Source of the DNA: Myxococcales bacterium
Lineage (GTDB): Bacteria > Myxococcota_A > Polyangia > Polyangiales > Ga0077539
DNA length: 53,646 nucleotides
Assembly (NCBI GenBank): GCA_030652255.1
Contig: JAUSAZ010000079.1
Coordinates: forward strand, 1-53,646
Reading direction: 5' to 3'
In this document: piece by piece, positions 36,038-43,642 of the stretch
Layout of the letters: every line of letters starts with the position of its first letter
Numbering within the stretch: position 1 is the stretch's first letter
Translations under genes and position numbers: made by a program
Notes under the pieces: model-generated
Told to the model about the DNA's origin: nothing
Seen by the model: the letters and a program-made list of their open reading frames with translations, nothing else
Databases searched by the model: none

Positions 36038-36090
36038 CCCCCGCCGCCACCCCCGCCGCCACCCCCGCCGCCACCGCCGCCACCCCTGGC
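36038..36090 (+). repeat. short tandem repeat CCGCCACCC
   Basis: About five copies of a 9-bp unit directly after the stop of the preceding gene, read as poly-Pro on one strand and poly-Gly on the other. It lies in the intergenic space and shows no coding support. It could form a structured RNA or be a slippage hot spot. Confidence 0.75.
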
Positions 36091-36158
36091 GAGGCACAGC
36101 GACCACTGGTTTTCTCGCGTTCGGGCCCATTGGCCCCGGCGCTGCAATCGCTGGCGCC

Positions 36159-36749
36159 ATGACGCGCCCTCCCCGCCTGCTCCTGGCCCTGCTGTCTTCC
36201 CTGCTCGTCGCGCTCGCCGCGCACCCGGCGCGCGCCGATGAGGTGTCATGGCTGGCCTCGCCCGTGGTCTGGGAGGCGACCCGCCGCGCGGTGCTGCGGG
36301 CCGGCCTCGACGACGGCCCGGTGCGCTCCCTCGCTCGTCGGGCGCGGACCGCCGCGTGGCTGCCGGACGTCTCGCTGCACGCGGCGCGGGGCCTCGGGGC
36401 CAACAGCACCGTCGTCACCAACGTCAACGACCGCCTGGCCATCGCGGAGTCCTTCAGCTTCGATGTGCGCCTCAGCTTCGACCTCGACCGGCTCCTCTTC
36501 GACGCCCACGAGGTGGCGCTCCTGCGGCTCGCGGCCCAGCGCGCCGCGCAGCGCGCCGCCCTGGAGCGCAGCGTCATCGACCTGCTCGCCCGGCGCGAGG
36601 CGCTGCGGCTGCGGGAGGCCGCGGTCGAGGCCGGCGCGCCGCCGGACATCGACGCGCTCGTCGAGCGTGCGCGCCTGGAGGCGTCGCTCGAGCTGATGAC
36701 CGGGCGGTCGGCGCTCGAGCTGCTCGCGGCCGGCCTGGCGCGGCGGTAG
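36159..36749 (+). CDS. exported helical protein
   Basis: 196 residues. A signal peptide (LLLALLSSLLVALAAHPARA) is followed by DEVSWLASPVVWEATRRAVLRAGLD and then a segment SFSFDVRLSFDLDRLLFDAHEVALLRLAAQRAAQRAALERSVIDLLARREALRL. That segment resembles the TolC-type outer-membrane efflux helix region, with a coiled coil around 110-170. It lacks the full duplicated barrel of TolC, so it is not an efflux pore. TGCAAT lies 10 nt before ATG. It is probably a periplasmic envelope protein; its role is unknown. Confidence 0.65.
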   Translation: MTRPPRLLLALLSSLLVALAAHPARADEVSWLASPVVWEATRRAVLRAGLDDGPVRSLARRARTAAWLPDVSLHAARGLGANSTVVTNVNDRLAIAESFSFDVRLSFDLDRLLFDAHEVALLRLAAQRAAQRAALERSVIDLLARREALRLREAAVEAGAPPDIDALVERARLEASLELMTGRSALELLAAGLARR

Positions 36750-36807
36750 GCCCCGACCGTGGCCGCCGGACCGAGCCCGCGCACGGCGTGGCACCCGCGG
36801 CGTTGGT

Positions 36808-37182
36808 ATGCTCGATGAGGTCGAGCTGAGGCTCTTCCATCGCCTGACCCGCCACGTCGAACAGCTCCACTCCCGCGAGGACGCCATGACCGACCAGGAC
36901 CAACAGCGCTTCACGCAGTCGTACGTCGAGACGCTGCGAGAGCTCATGCAGTCCCTTCCCCTCAAGGACCGCCTCGAAGGCGTCCCGGTGGCAGACCGCC
37001 TCGAAGGCGTCCCGGTGGCGGACCGCCTCGAAGGCGTCCCCGAGGACGAGCGGCTGCTCGCCATGCCCATCGACGCGCTCCGCGCCCTGCCGGACAGCTA
37101 CCTCGCGACGCTCTCCGAGGCCGTCCGCGCCGCGGTGCTCGCCCGCCGCGCTACGTCGCCGTCACCACCCGACCGTCGCTGA
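36808..37182 (+). CDS. small protein with 9-residue DRLEGVP repeats
   Basis: Up to 124 residues; an in-frame ATG at 36886 is an alternative start. The middle carries three near-identical 27-bp units coding KDRLEGVPV, ADRLEGVPV and ADRLEGVPE. Such PEDRLEGLSPEDRL repeats occur in the C-terminal tails of Rpn/PD-(D/E)XK-type transposase-related proteins. No nuclease domain is present here, so this may be a detached tail. Its 3' end overlaps the convergent PhzF-like gene by 32 bp. Confidence 0.5.
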   Translation: MLDEVELRLFHRLTRHVEQLHSREDAMTDQDQQRFTQSYVETLRELMQSLPLKDRLEGVPVADRLEGVPVADRLEGVPEDERLLAMPIDALRALPDSYLATLSEAVRAAVLARRATSPSPPDRR

Positions 37183-37972
37183 CCAGGCGCGCCGCGCCGC
37201 GCATCGTCCACGTCCCGTCGTCGTCGAGCGCCACCTCGACCACCATCCCGAACTCCCCTTCGCCCCGCAGCGCATAGCGCGCGTCCGCCCCAAGCGTGCC
37301 CTCTCGTGACTGCGACAGCGCCCACGGCGCCAGCGCCAGCGCGCATCCCGTGCCGTCCCACAGGCCCGACGGGCTCCCCACGAAGCGCCCCTCGCGCCCG
37401 CCGCCCTCCGTCGCCATCACCAGCGCGCCCACGTGCTTCGCCTTCTCCATCACCCGCTGCCACGCCTCCGGGTGCAGCCGCACCCGCTCCAGCGCTCCGC
37501 GCGTGCCCACCGGGACCACCAGCACGTTCACCCCGCAGGAGCCCGCCAGCACCGGCCGCGCGTCGTCGAGGTCGCCGTCGCCCAGCCCGAGGGCCGTCGC
37601 CACGGTGGCGCGGTCTTCCACGGCGCGCTGACCCAGCACCGGCGTCGGCAGCGCCGCCGTCCATGCGCCCTCCGCGGCGCGCACCGCCGTCGCGGTCACC
37701 CCCATCTCCACCGTCAGCCCGCGCTCGTACGCCGCGGCCGCGCACCACGCCGCCTCCATCGACAGCGGGAGCTCCCGCGTCGGGGTGAACACCCGCAGCC
37801 GCCGCTCGCAGTCGTCGCGCCGCGGCGTCACGTCGAGCACCGTCAGCGGCGCCCCGAGCCGGCGCGCGAGGCGCTGGCCGTCCACCGCGTCCATCCCCGG
37901 GCCGTCGACGTAGGCCACCCGCGCCCCGACCCTTGCCCCGCCGCCGACCTCGAACACCCGCACGCGCATCAC
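37151..37972 (-). CDS. PhzF-like protein, apparently without the catalytic residue
   Basis: 273 residues beginning with GTG followed by ATG. The fold signatures of PhzF/diaminopimelate-epimerase-like proteins are visible: MMRVRVFEV at the start, RVFTPTRELP, and a second half with GSCGVNVLVVPV and GLWDGTGCALALAPWAL. The SETxF block that carries the catalytic glutamate in YddE/PhzF is replaced by PLTVLDV, and the GHPT block is replaced by SMEAAW. Isomerase activity is therefore doubtful. It starts directly after the stop of the epimerase gene on the same strand and forms an operon with it. Confidence 0.7.
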   Translation of the reverse strand: MMRVRVFEVGGGARVGARVAYVDGPGMDAVDGQRLARRLGAPLTVLDVTPRRDDCERRLRVFTPTRELPLSMEAAWCAAAAYERGLTVEMGVTATAVRAAEGAWTAALPTPVLGQRAVEDRATVATALGLGDGDLDDARPVLAGSCGVNVLVVPVGTRGALERVRLHPEAWQRVMEKAKHVGALVMATEGGGREGRFVGSPSGLWDGTGCALALAPWALSQSREGTLGADARYALRGEGEFGMVVEVALDDDGTWTMRGAARLVSDGRVVTAT

Positions 37973-38986
37973 TCAGGTCACCAGCCTGCCGTAGTGTCGG
38001 CCGATCTCGCGCAGTCCCTCCTCGACGGTCACCCGGGGCGTCCAGCGCAGCACGTCGCGCGCCTTGCGGGTGTCAAACGAGCCCGCGCGCAGCAGGTAGT
38101 CGATCGCCGCGCGGGTGAAGGGGGGCGTGGTCCCGGTGAGCCGGGCGCCCGCCTCGATGGCGCCCGCGAGCGCGCGCGCCGCCACCCGCGGGAGCGAGAC
38201 CTTCGGCGGCGTGAGCCCCACGGCGTCGGCGAGCCGGCCGAAGTACTCGCCCATGGTCATGTGATGGTCGCCGTCGGTGAGCACGAAGGCCTCGCCCTTC
38301 GCCGCCGGCGTCGCAAACACCCGCACGAACCCGTCGACGAGGTTGGCGACGTGGAGGTGCGCGAAGTGCCCGCGGCCCCCGTCCACCAGGATCATCTGGC
38401 GCTTTCGCAGCAGCTCGATGGGCCGCACCACCCAGGGGACGCTGCCGACGCCGTACACGTCCCCCGGGCGCACCACGGTCACCGGCGCCCCCTGCGCCTG
38501 GAAGCGCCTGGCCACCAGCTCGCCGCGCGCCTTGGTGGCCGTGTACGCCGGGCCGTCGGTGACGATGGGGGCGCCCTCGGTGGCCATGGGCCCGGCGTCC
38601 TGACCAAACACCGTGATCGAGCTCACGTGGATGCTGTGCTCGAAGCCCGCGTCGGTCAGCGACTCCAGCACCCACTCCGTCCCGGTGACGTTGAGGGCCT
38701 CGAAGTCCTCCGCGGGGCCCCAGTCGCCGACCTTCGCCGCGAGGTGCACCGCCCGGGTCGCCCGCGACGACGCCACCGCCCGGCGCACCGAGCTCCGGTC
38801 GCGCAGGTCGCAGCGAACGAACTCCACGCCGGGGGGAAGGTTGGAGGGCGAGGCGAGGTCCGCCGCGACGACCTCGCAGCCAGCCTCCGCGAGCCGTCGA
38901 ACGAGGTGGGAGCCGATGAAGCCCCCGGCGCCGGTGACGAGGTAGCGACCGGCCGGAGGGGGAGGGGGGGGAATGCTGGCAACCAT
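37973..38986 (-). CDS. NAD(P)-dependent epimerase/dehydratase (3-beta-HSD-like)
   Basis: 337 residues of the extended short-chain dehydrogenase type. The Rossmann glycine motif VTGAGGFIGSHL lies at 17-28, an aspartate that could favour NAD is in VVAADLAS, and the active-site YTATK provides Tyr and Lys. The Ser of the triad is in VSSITVFG. The C-terminal half resembles sterol/3-beta-hydroxysteroid dehydrogenases. The substrate, sugar or steroid-like, is not predictable. A poly-Pro run (IPPPPPPAG) precedes the Rossmann fold. It is divergent from the CxxCH lipoprotein gene. Confidence 0.9.
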   Translation of the reverse strand: MVASIPPPPPPAGRYLVTGAGGFIGSHLVRRLAEAGCEVVAADLASPSNLPPGVEFVRCDLRDRSSVRRAVASSRATRAVHLAAKVGDWGPAEDFEALNVTGTEWVLESLTDAGFEHSIHVSSITVFGQDAGPMATEGAPIVTDGPAYTATKARGELVARRFQAQGAPVTVVRPGDVYGVGSVPWVVRPIELLRKRQMILVDGGRGHFAHLHVANLVDGFVRVFATPAAKGEAFVLTDGDHHMTMGEYFGRLADAVGLTPPKVSLPRVAARALAGAIEAGARLTGTTPPFTRAAIDYLLRAGSFDTRKARDVLRWTPRVTVEEGLREIGRHYGRLVT

Positions 38987-39066
38987 TGGGCTTCCTGGCC
39001 GCCGACCTTAACAGCGGTCATGCCCGGACCGTGAACCAACCCGCGAAGGGTGATAGAGGGGCCGAC

Positions 39067-40809
39067 ATGGTGTCGCAGGGTCGAGGTGTGCGGTCGACGG
39101 TGGTGGTGGTTCTCGCGGTGCTCGCGGGCTGTGGCGGCGCGCGGGGCGGCGGCGGCCCGATCGACACCCCCGACGTGCCCATGGTGCGAGGCGACGACGG
39201 CGCGCCGGTGCTCGACGCGGGCGCTCCGCCCGTCGATGTCGGGATCGCGGTCGACCTCGGCGCGCCCGTCGACCTCGGCCGCGACGCGGGCTCGATCACC
39301 CTCGGCGACGCGTGGACCCCCGAGCGCGACGCGGGCGACCCCACCCCCCGCGACGTCGACCGGGTGGTCGGCGGCGCGCCCACCGACAGCGCGGCCCGCT
39401 TCGGCGGCGCCATCGACGCGGCCCGCGCGCCCACGATCGTGTACCCCGAGGACGGTACGGTGCTGCCGCCCAACCTCACGGGCTTCGAGGTGCACTTCCG
39501 GCCCGGCGCGGGCAACGAGCTCTTCGAGGTGTCGCTCCGCGGCGACCGCGGCGCGCTGCGGGTGTTCACACGCTGCACGGTGGTCGCCGACGGCTGCGTG
39601 GTGAGCCTCGACGAGTCGGCGTACACCGAGCTGGCCCGCGTCGCGCAGCCCTCCGGCGAGGTCACGCTCACGGTGCGCGGCACCACCCTGGCGGGCGCCG
39701 GCGTCGGCCGCTCGGCGACGCGTTCGCTCGGTGTGACCAACTTCGACGTCCGCGGCGGGCTCTACTACTGGACCGCCTCGGGCGGCAGCATCAACCGCTA
39801 CGAGTTCGGCCGCGCGGGCGCGCGCACCGAGCCCTTCCTGCGCGGCGACCCCATCAACTGCGTCGGCTGCCACGTCCTCTCGCGCGACGGCTCGCGCATC
39901 ATGGCGGGGCGCTTCATCCCGGCCCCCGCGGCGACGCGCATCTTCGACGTCACCTCGCGCGCGCCGCTCTCCGCCGACTACGGCGCCAACTTCGGCACCT
40001 TCTCGCCCGACGTCCGCTGGCTGCTCACCAGCGACGGCAACCGCCTCGCGCTGCGCGACCCGGCCAGCGGCGCGGAGGTCCCGGGCCTGCCGGGCGGCCC
40101 CCTCGGGAGCCACCCCGACTGGTCGCGCGGCGGCCGGGCGGCGGTGTTCTCCCGCGCGCGCTCGTCCTTCCCCCTCTTCGGCACGCCGGGCCACAACGGC
40201 CCCGCCGACCTCTTCACCATGCCCTGGAGCGGCTCGTCCTTCGGCGCCGCGACGACGCTCGTGCGCGCCGACGGAACCCGCAACAACAATTACTACCCCG
40301 CGTATTCCCCCGACGACGCGTGGGTGATCTTCAACCGCGCCGAGGGCAGCTCCAACCACAACATCGACGCCCAGCTCTGGGTGGTCCCCGCGGGGGGCGG
40401 GGCCGCGACGCACCTCGCGCGCGCCGACCTCGCCGAGGGGATGGGCAACTCGTGGCCGAAGTGGGCGCCCTTCGTCCAGCGCTTCCGCGGTGAGACCCTG
40501 ATGTGGTTCACCTTTTCCAGCCGGCGCGACTACGGCCTGCGCCTGCGGCAGCAGACGCGCGAGGCCCCGATGCGCACCACGCAGCTCTGGATGGCCGCCT
40601 TCCGCCCGGGGCGGGTCGGCACCCCCGAGGCCAGCACCCCGGCCTTCTGGCTGCCCTTCCAGAACCTCGGCGAGGGCAACCACATCGCCCAGTGGGCCGA
40701 GCAGGTGCAGCGCCAGGGCTGCACCTCCGACCGCGACTGCGTCCAGGCCGAGCGCTGCCTACCGCTGGAGAGCGGCGCCGTGGCGGTCTACCGCTGCGTG
40801 GTGCCCTGA
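39067..40809 (+). CDS. TolB-like beta-propeller lipoprotein with a CxxCH motif
   Basis: About 580 residues from ATG at 39067, 7 nt after TAGAGG. The lipobox is VLAGC (Cys22), followed by an Asp/Ala/Pro linker. After a beta-sandwich (about 135-225) comes a propeller of WD40/PD40 type with blades such as TFSPDVRWLLTSDGNRLALRD and YPAYSPDDAWVIFNRAEG. Between them lies C265-V-G-C268-H269, the c-type heme attachment motif, in INCVGCHVLSRDGSRI. A short C-terminal cysteine cluster ends the protein. If heme is attached, this is an electron-carrying or sensing surface protein; the motif may instead be structural. Similar CxxCH-propeller proteins occur in other myxobacteria. Confidence 0.8.
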   Translation: MVSQGRGVRSTVVVVLAVLAGCGGARGGGGPIDTPDVPMVRGDDGAPVLDAGAPPVDVGIAVDLGAPVDLGRDAGSITLGDAWTPERDAGDPTPRDVDRVVGGAPTDSAARFGGAIDAARAPTIVYPEDGTVLPPNLTGFEVHFRPGAGNELFEVSLRGDRGALRVFTRCTVVADGCVVSLDESAYTELARVAQPSGEVTLTVRGTTLAGAGVGRSATRSLGVTNFDVRGGLYYWTASGGSINRYEFGRAGARTEPFLRGDPINCVGCHVLSRDGSRIMAGRFIPAPAATRIFDVTSRAPLSADYGANFGTFSPDVRWLLTSDGNRLALRDPASGAEVPGLPGGPLGSHPDWSRGGRAAVFSRARSSFPLFGTPGHNGPADLFTMPWSGSSFGAATTLVRADGTRNNNYYPAYSPDDAWVIFNRAEGSSNHNIDAQLWVVPAGGGAATHLARADLAEGMGNSWPKWAPFVQRFRGETLMWFTFSSRRDYGLRLRQQTREAPMRTTQLWMAAFRPGRVGTPEASTPAFWLPFQNLGEGNHIAQWAEQVQRQGCTSDRDCVQAERCLPLESGAVAVYRCVVP

Positions 40810-40813
40810 GCGG

Positions 40814-41125
40814 TCAGCGGTCGCGGCTCTCCCGGGTCTCCAGCAGCATCCCGATGAGCAGCACCATCGGGAGCACCACCACCGGCACGCCCACCACGAG
40901 CAGCAGCACCGCCCAGGCCGCGCTGCCCGTGCCCAGGTAGGCCGCGAACCCGAGGCCCGCGAGCACCAGGGCCGCGGCGGACATGCGCTTCCACCGCGAG
41001 TGCCGCTCGGGCGGCATGATGGTCTTCCGCACCAGATCCACGCCGCGCTTCACCTTCGGGGCCTGCGCGATCATGCTGAGACGCTCGCGAACGGGAACCT
41101 TCGGATGGGGCATGGGCATGGGCAT
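40814..41125 (-). CDS. small membrane protein
   Basis: About 103 residues from ATG at 41125. A basic N-terminal half (KVPVRERLSMIAQAPKVKRGVDLVRK) is followed by two hydrophobic helices (about 50-65 and 70-92) and an acidic tail. There is no recognised family. It is convergent with the CxxCH lipoprotein, with 4 bp between stops. Confidence 0.55.
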   Translation of the reverse strand: MPMPMPHPKVPVRERLSMIAQAPKVKRGVDLVRKTIMPPERHSRWKRMSAAALVLAGLGFAAYLGTGSAAWAVLLLVVGVPVVVLPMVLLIGMLLETRESRDR

Positions 41126-41186
41126 CAACGGTTGAACCTCTGTATGGGGTCGGCGGCGCGGGAGCGGTAGCGCCCCCTCCGTGGGT

Positions 41187-42119
41187 TCAGTCTTCCAGCG
41201 GGGGCAGGGCGCGCAGGGCTTCAGTGTACTCCCGCACCACGTCATCGACGATCGCGGCGATGGGCTTCACCTCGCGCGCGAGCGCCACGCCCTGTCCGGC
41301 GCTCCAGATGTCCTTCCACTTCTTGCCGCCCTCCTTCTGCACGGCGTCCTGCGCGGCGCCGCGGTCGGCCGTGGCGGACGCGCTGCCGGGCAGCGTCTGC
41401 CGCAGGAAGTTGGCGTGCACCCCGCTCACGCCGTCGGTGTACTCGATGTCCTCGGGCGCGCCGTTGACCACCATGGACTTGTAGCGCTCGTCGGCGCCGC
41501 ACTCGGTCGAGGCGATGAAGCGCGTGCCCATGTAGACGAGCTCGGCGCCGAGGGCGAGCGAGGCGGCCATCTGGCGCCCCGTGGCGATGCACCCCGCGGC
41601 CACGACGGGCACCCGGAGGTGCTCGCGGAGGTAGGGGTAGAGCACGAAGGGGGAGGTGGTGCCGGCGTGCCCGCCCGCGCCCGCGGCGACGCCGATGATG
41701 GCGTCGGCGCCGGACTCCTGGGCCTTGAGCGCGTGCTTCAGGTGGATGACGTCGTGGAGCACCACCATGCCGCGGTCGTGCGCGCGGCGGGCGATCTCCG
41801 AGGGGTTGCCGTAGCTGGTGATCACCGCGGGGACGCCGAACTCGATGCAGGCCTCGAAGTCCTGCTGGAGGCGCTCCGGGTCGGTGAGCTTGATGGTGAG
41901 GTTGATGGCGAAGGGCCGGTCGGTGCGCTGGCGTATCCAGCCGAGCGCCTCGCGGAAGGCCGCGTGCGAGCGGAGGTTGATCGACGGCATCGACCCGAGG
42001 ATGCCGGCCTCCGCGGCGGCGACGATCATCTCCTTGTTGGAGATGATGAACATCGGCGCGCAGACGATCGGATACTGGAGCCCGAGGCGCTCGGAGAGGG
42101 GGGTGCGGATGCGGGCCAT
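41187..42119 (-). CDS. nitronate monooxygenase (2-nitropropane dioxygenase family)
   Basis: About 310 residues from ATG at 42119. This TIM-barrel flavoprotein oxidises nitronates such as propionate-3-nitronate. The FMN-binding pattern is present: LQYPIVCAPMFIIS at the N-terminus, VAAGAGGHAGTTS (with the catalytic His region), VPVVAAGCIATG, and LVYMGTRFIAS. The length is normal. No obvious partner lies next to it. Confidence 0.92.
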   Translation of the reverse strand: MARIRTPLSERLGLQYPIVCAPMFIISNKEMIVAAAEAGILGSMPSINLRSHAAFREALGWIRQRTDRPFAINLTIKLTDPERLQQDFEACIEFGVPAVITSYGNPSEIARRAHDRGMVVLHDVIHLKHALKAQESGADAIIGVAAGAGGHAGTTSPFVLYPYLREHLRVPVVAAGCIATGRQMAASLALGAELVYMGTRFIASTECGADERYKSMVVNGAPEDIEYTDGVSGVHANFLRQTLPGSASATADRGAAQDAVQKEGGKKWKDIWSAGQGVALAREVKPIAAIVDDVVREYTEALRALPPLED

Positions 42120-42322
42120 GGCGGTGTGAGGTCTCCTCGCGCGAACCATCGTTGAGGGAGAGAGAGACGGGGGAGGGAGGTCGCGCCGAAGACGCGACTC
42201 TACCCCGGCGCGGCTGCGCGCGGTCGCCCGGCCGGAGGGCCCAGCTTGCGGGGGCGTCGGCTGGGAAGGTAAGCGTGGGGACGGCCCCGGCGGACGTCTC
42301 CGCCGGGAGGAGGACGCAGCAT

Positions 42323-42646
42323 ATGAGCGAGACGATGAAGGACTTTGTCGAGACCCCGGTGGCGCCGCCCGAGTGGGACGTCGGCATCTACACGGTCTTC
42401 GACAACGGCAACCTGGTGGCCCTGCTGTGGGTCGTCACCAACGGCAACAAGCTCGACGCGACCGAGTACTGGGGCCTCGGGCCCAACTGGGCCTGGCCGA
42501 GCGCCACGGTCACCAACAAGACCTTCCAGTTCAAGCACTCGACGGACTACACCATCACGAACACCACGCAGTTCAAGGCCGCGTGCGACGCGGAGTTCGG
42601 CTCGGGCAGCACCACCTACCAGAAGCACACCGTCGTCACCTTCTGA
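42323..42646 (+). CDS. 107-residue orphan protein upstream of the S8 peptidase
   Basis: The start at 42323 has the best ribosome-binding site in this part of the window (GGAGGAGGAC). The N-terminal 18 residues are acidic and leader-like (MSETMKDFVETPVAPPEW). The rest is rich in Thr, Asn, Tyr, Trp and Phe with a beta-strand pattern (YWGLGPNWAWPSATVTNKTFQFK) and one cysteine. There is no signal peptide, no membrane helix and no family I recognise. Its codons are less GC-biased than those of its neighbours. It lies 33 nt before the S8 peptidase gene, so the two are probably co-expressed. Confidence 0.7.
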   Translation: MSETMKDFVETPVAPPEWDVGIYTVFDNGNLVALLWVVTNGNKLDATEYWGLGPNWAWPSATVTNKTFQFKHSTDYTITNTTQFKAACDAEFGSGSTTYQKHTVVTF

Positions 42647-42679
42647 TCGCCCGCGTCTCATCCACCACGCCCGTCGGCG

Positions 42680-43642
42680 ATGTCACCCACTCCGCCCGAC
42701 CAGGGCCACCTCGACCCCGCGCCCTTCGGCCTCGACGCGCGCTTCGCCCACGGGGTCCCCGGCGGCGACGGCGCCGGGCAGTCCCTCGTCTGCCTCGACT
42801 GGGGGTGGAACCTCCAGCACGAGGCCCTCGCCGCCCACGCCCCGCGGCTGATCTCCGGCGTCAACCACTCGCGCTTCCACCACGGCACCGCGTCGCTCGG
42901 GGTGATCGTCGCGCGGGCAGCGGGGCCCTGCGTGGGCGTGGCGCCGGGCGTCGCCTCGGTGCGCTGCGTGAGCCCGTGGCGCGAGGGCGGCGGGTACAGC
43001 ACCGCCCGCGCGATCGCCGACGCCGTCGCCGCGATGGCCTTCGGCGACGTGCTCCTGGTCAACGGGCAGACCCACCACCTCGGGCGGCGCAACATGCCCG
43101 TGGAGGTGCTGCCGCCGGTCTTCGCGGCCATCGCCGCGGCCACCGCGGCGGGCGTGCTGGTGGTCGAGGCCGCAGGCAACGGCGGGGCCGACCTCGACGC
43201 GGTCACCGACGAGGCGGGGCGGCGCTTCCTCGACCGCGCAGGCGCAGGACTCCGCGACTCCGGCGCGCTGCTCGTGGCCGCGGCGACCGCCGAGCACCCG
43301 CACCGGCGCATGGGCGCGACCTCCTACGGCAGCCGCGTCGACTGCTTCGGCTGGGGCGGCCGGGTGTTCACGCTCAGCACCGACGTCGCCGGGGAGGCGA
43401 GCGGGTACGGGGAGTTCGGCGGCACCTCCAGCGCCGCGCCCATGATCGCGGGCGCCGCCCTCGCGCTGCAGGGCATGGCGCAGGCCGCGAGCGGGCGCCG
43501 GCTCTCCCCCGCGCAGCTCCGCGCGGCGCTCTCCGACCCCGCGACGGGCACCGCCCCCGCCGACCCCGCGCGCGACCGCGTCGGCGTGATGCCCGACCTC
43601 CGCGCCCTCGCCCGCCGCGTCAGCGGGCGCGCAGGATGGTGA
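42680..43642 (+). CDS. S8-family (subtilisin-like) serine peptidase without a signal peptide
   Basis: 320 residues. The catalytic triad is complete: Asp40 in VCLDWGWN (an unusual DWG in place of DTG), His68 in FHHGTASLG, and Ser250 in GGTSSAAP. The oxyanion Asn167 is in EAAGNGG. The substrate-binding strand GVAPGVASVRCVS is typical of the family. No signal peptide or propeptide is visible, so it acts in the cytoplasm or is exported without a classical signal. The neighbouring 107-residue protein may be its substrate, cofactor or inhibitor. The 3' end overlaps the convergent kinase gene by 23 bp. Confidence 0.88.
   Translation: MSPTPPDQGHLDPAPFGLDARFAHGVPGGDGAGQSLVCLDWGWNLQHEALAAHAPRLISGVNHSRFHHGTASLGVIVARAAGPCVGVAPGVASVRCVSPWREGGGYSTARAIADAVAAMAFGDVLLVNGQTHHLGRRNMPVEVLPPVFAAIAAATAAGVLVVEAAGNGGADLDAVTDEAGRRFLDRAGAGLRDSGALLVAAATAEHPHRRMGATSYGSRVDCFGWGGRVFTLSTDVAGEASGYGEFGGTSSAAPMIAGAALALQGMAQAASGRRLSPAQLRAALSDPATGTAPADPARDRVGVMPDLRALARRVSGRAGW

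Noticed and set aside
36961..37045. Tandem repeats that might suggest a CRISPR array.
   Set aside because: The units are contiguous and in-frame coding repeats without spacers. The same holds for 14477-14665. No cas genes are present.
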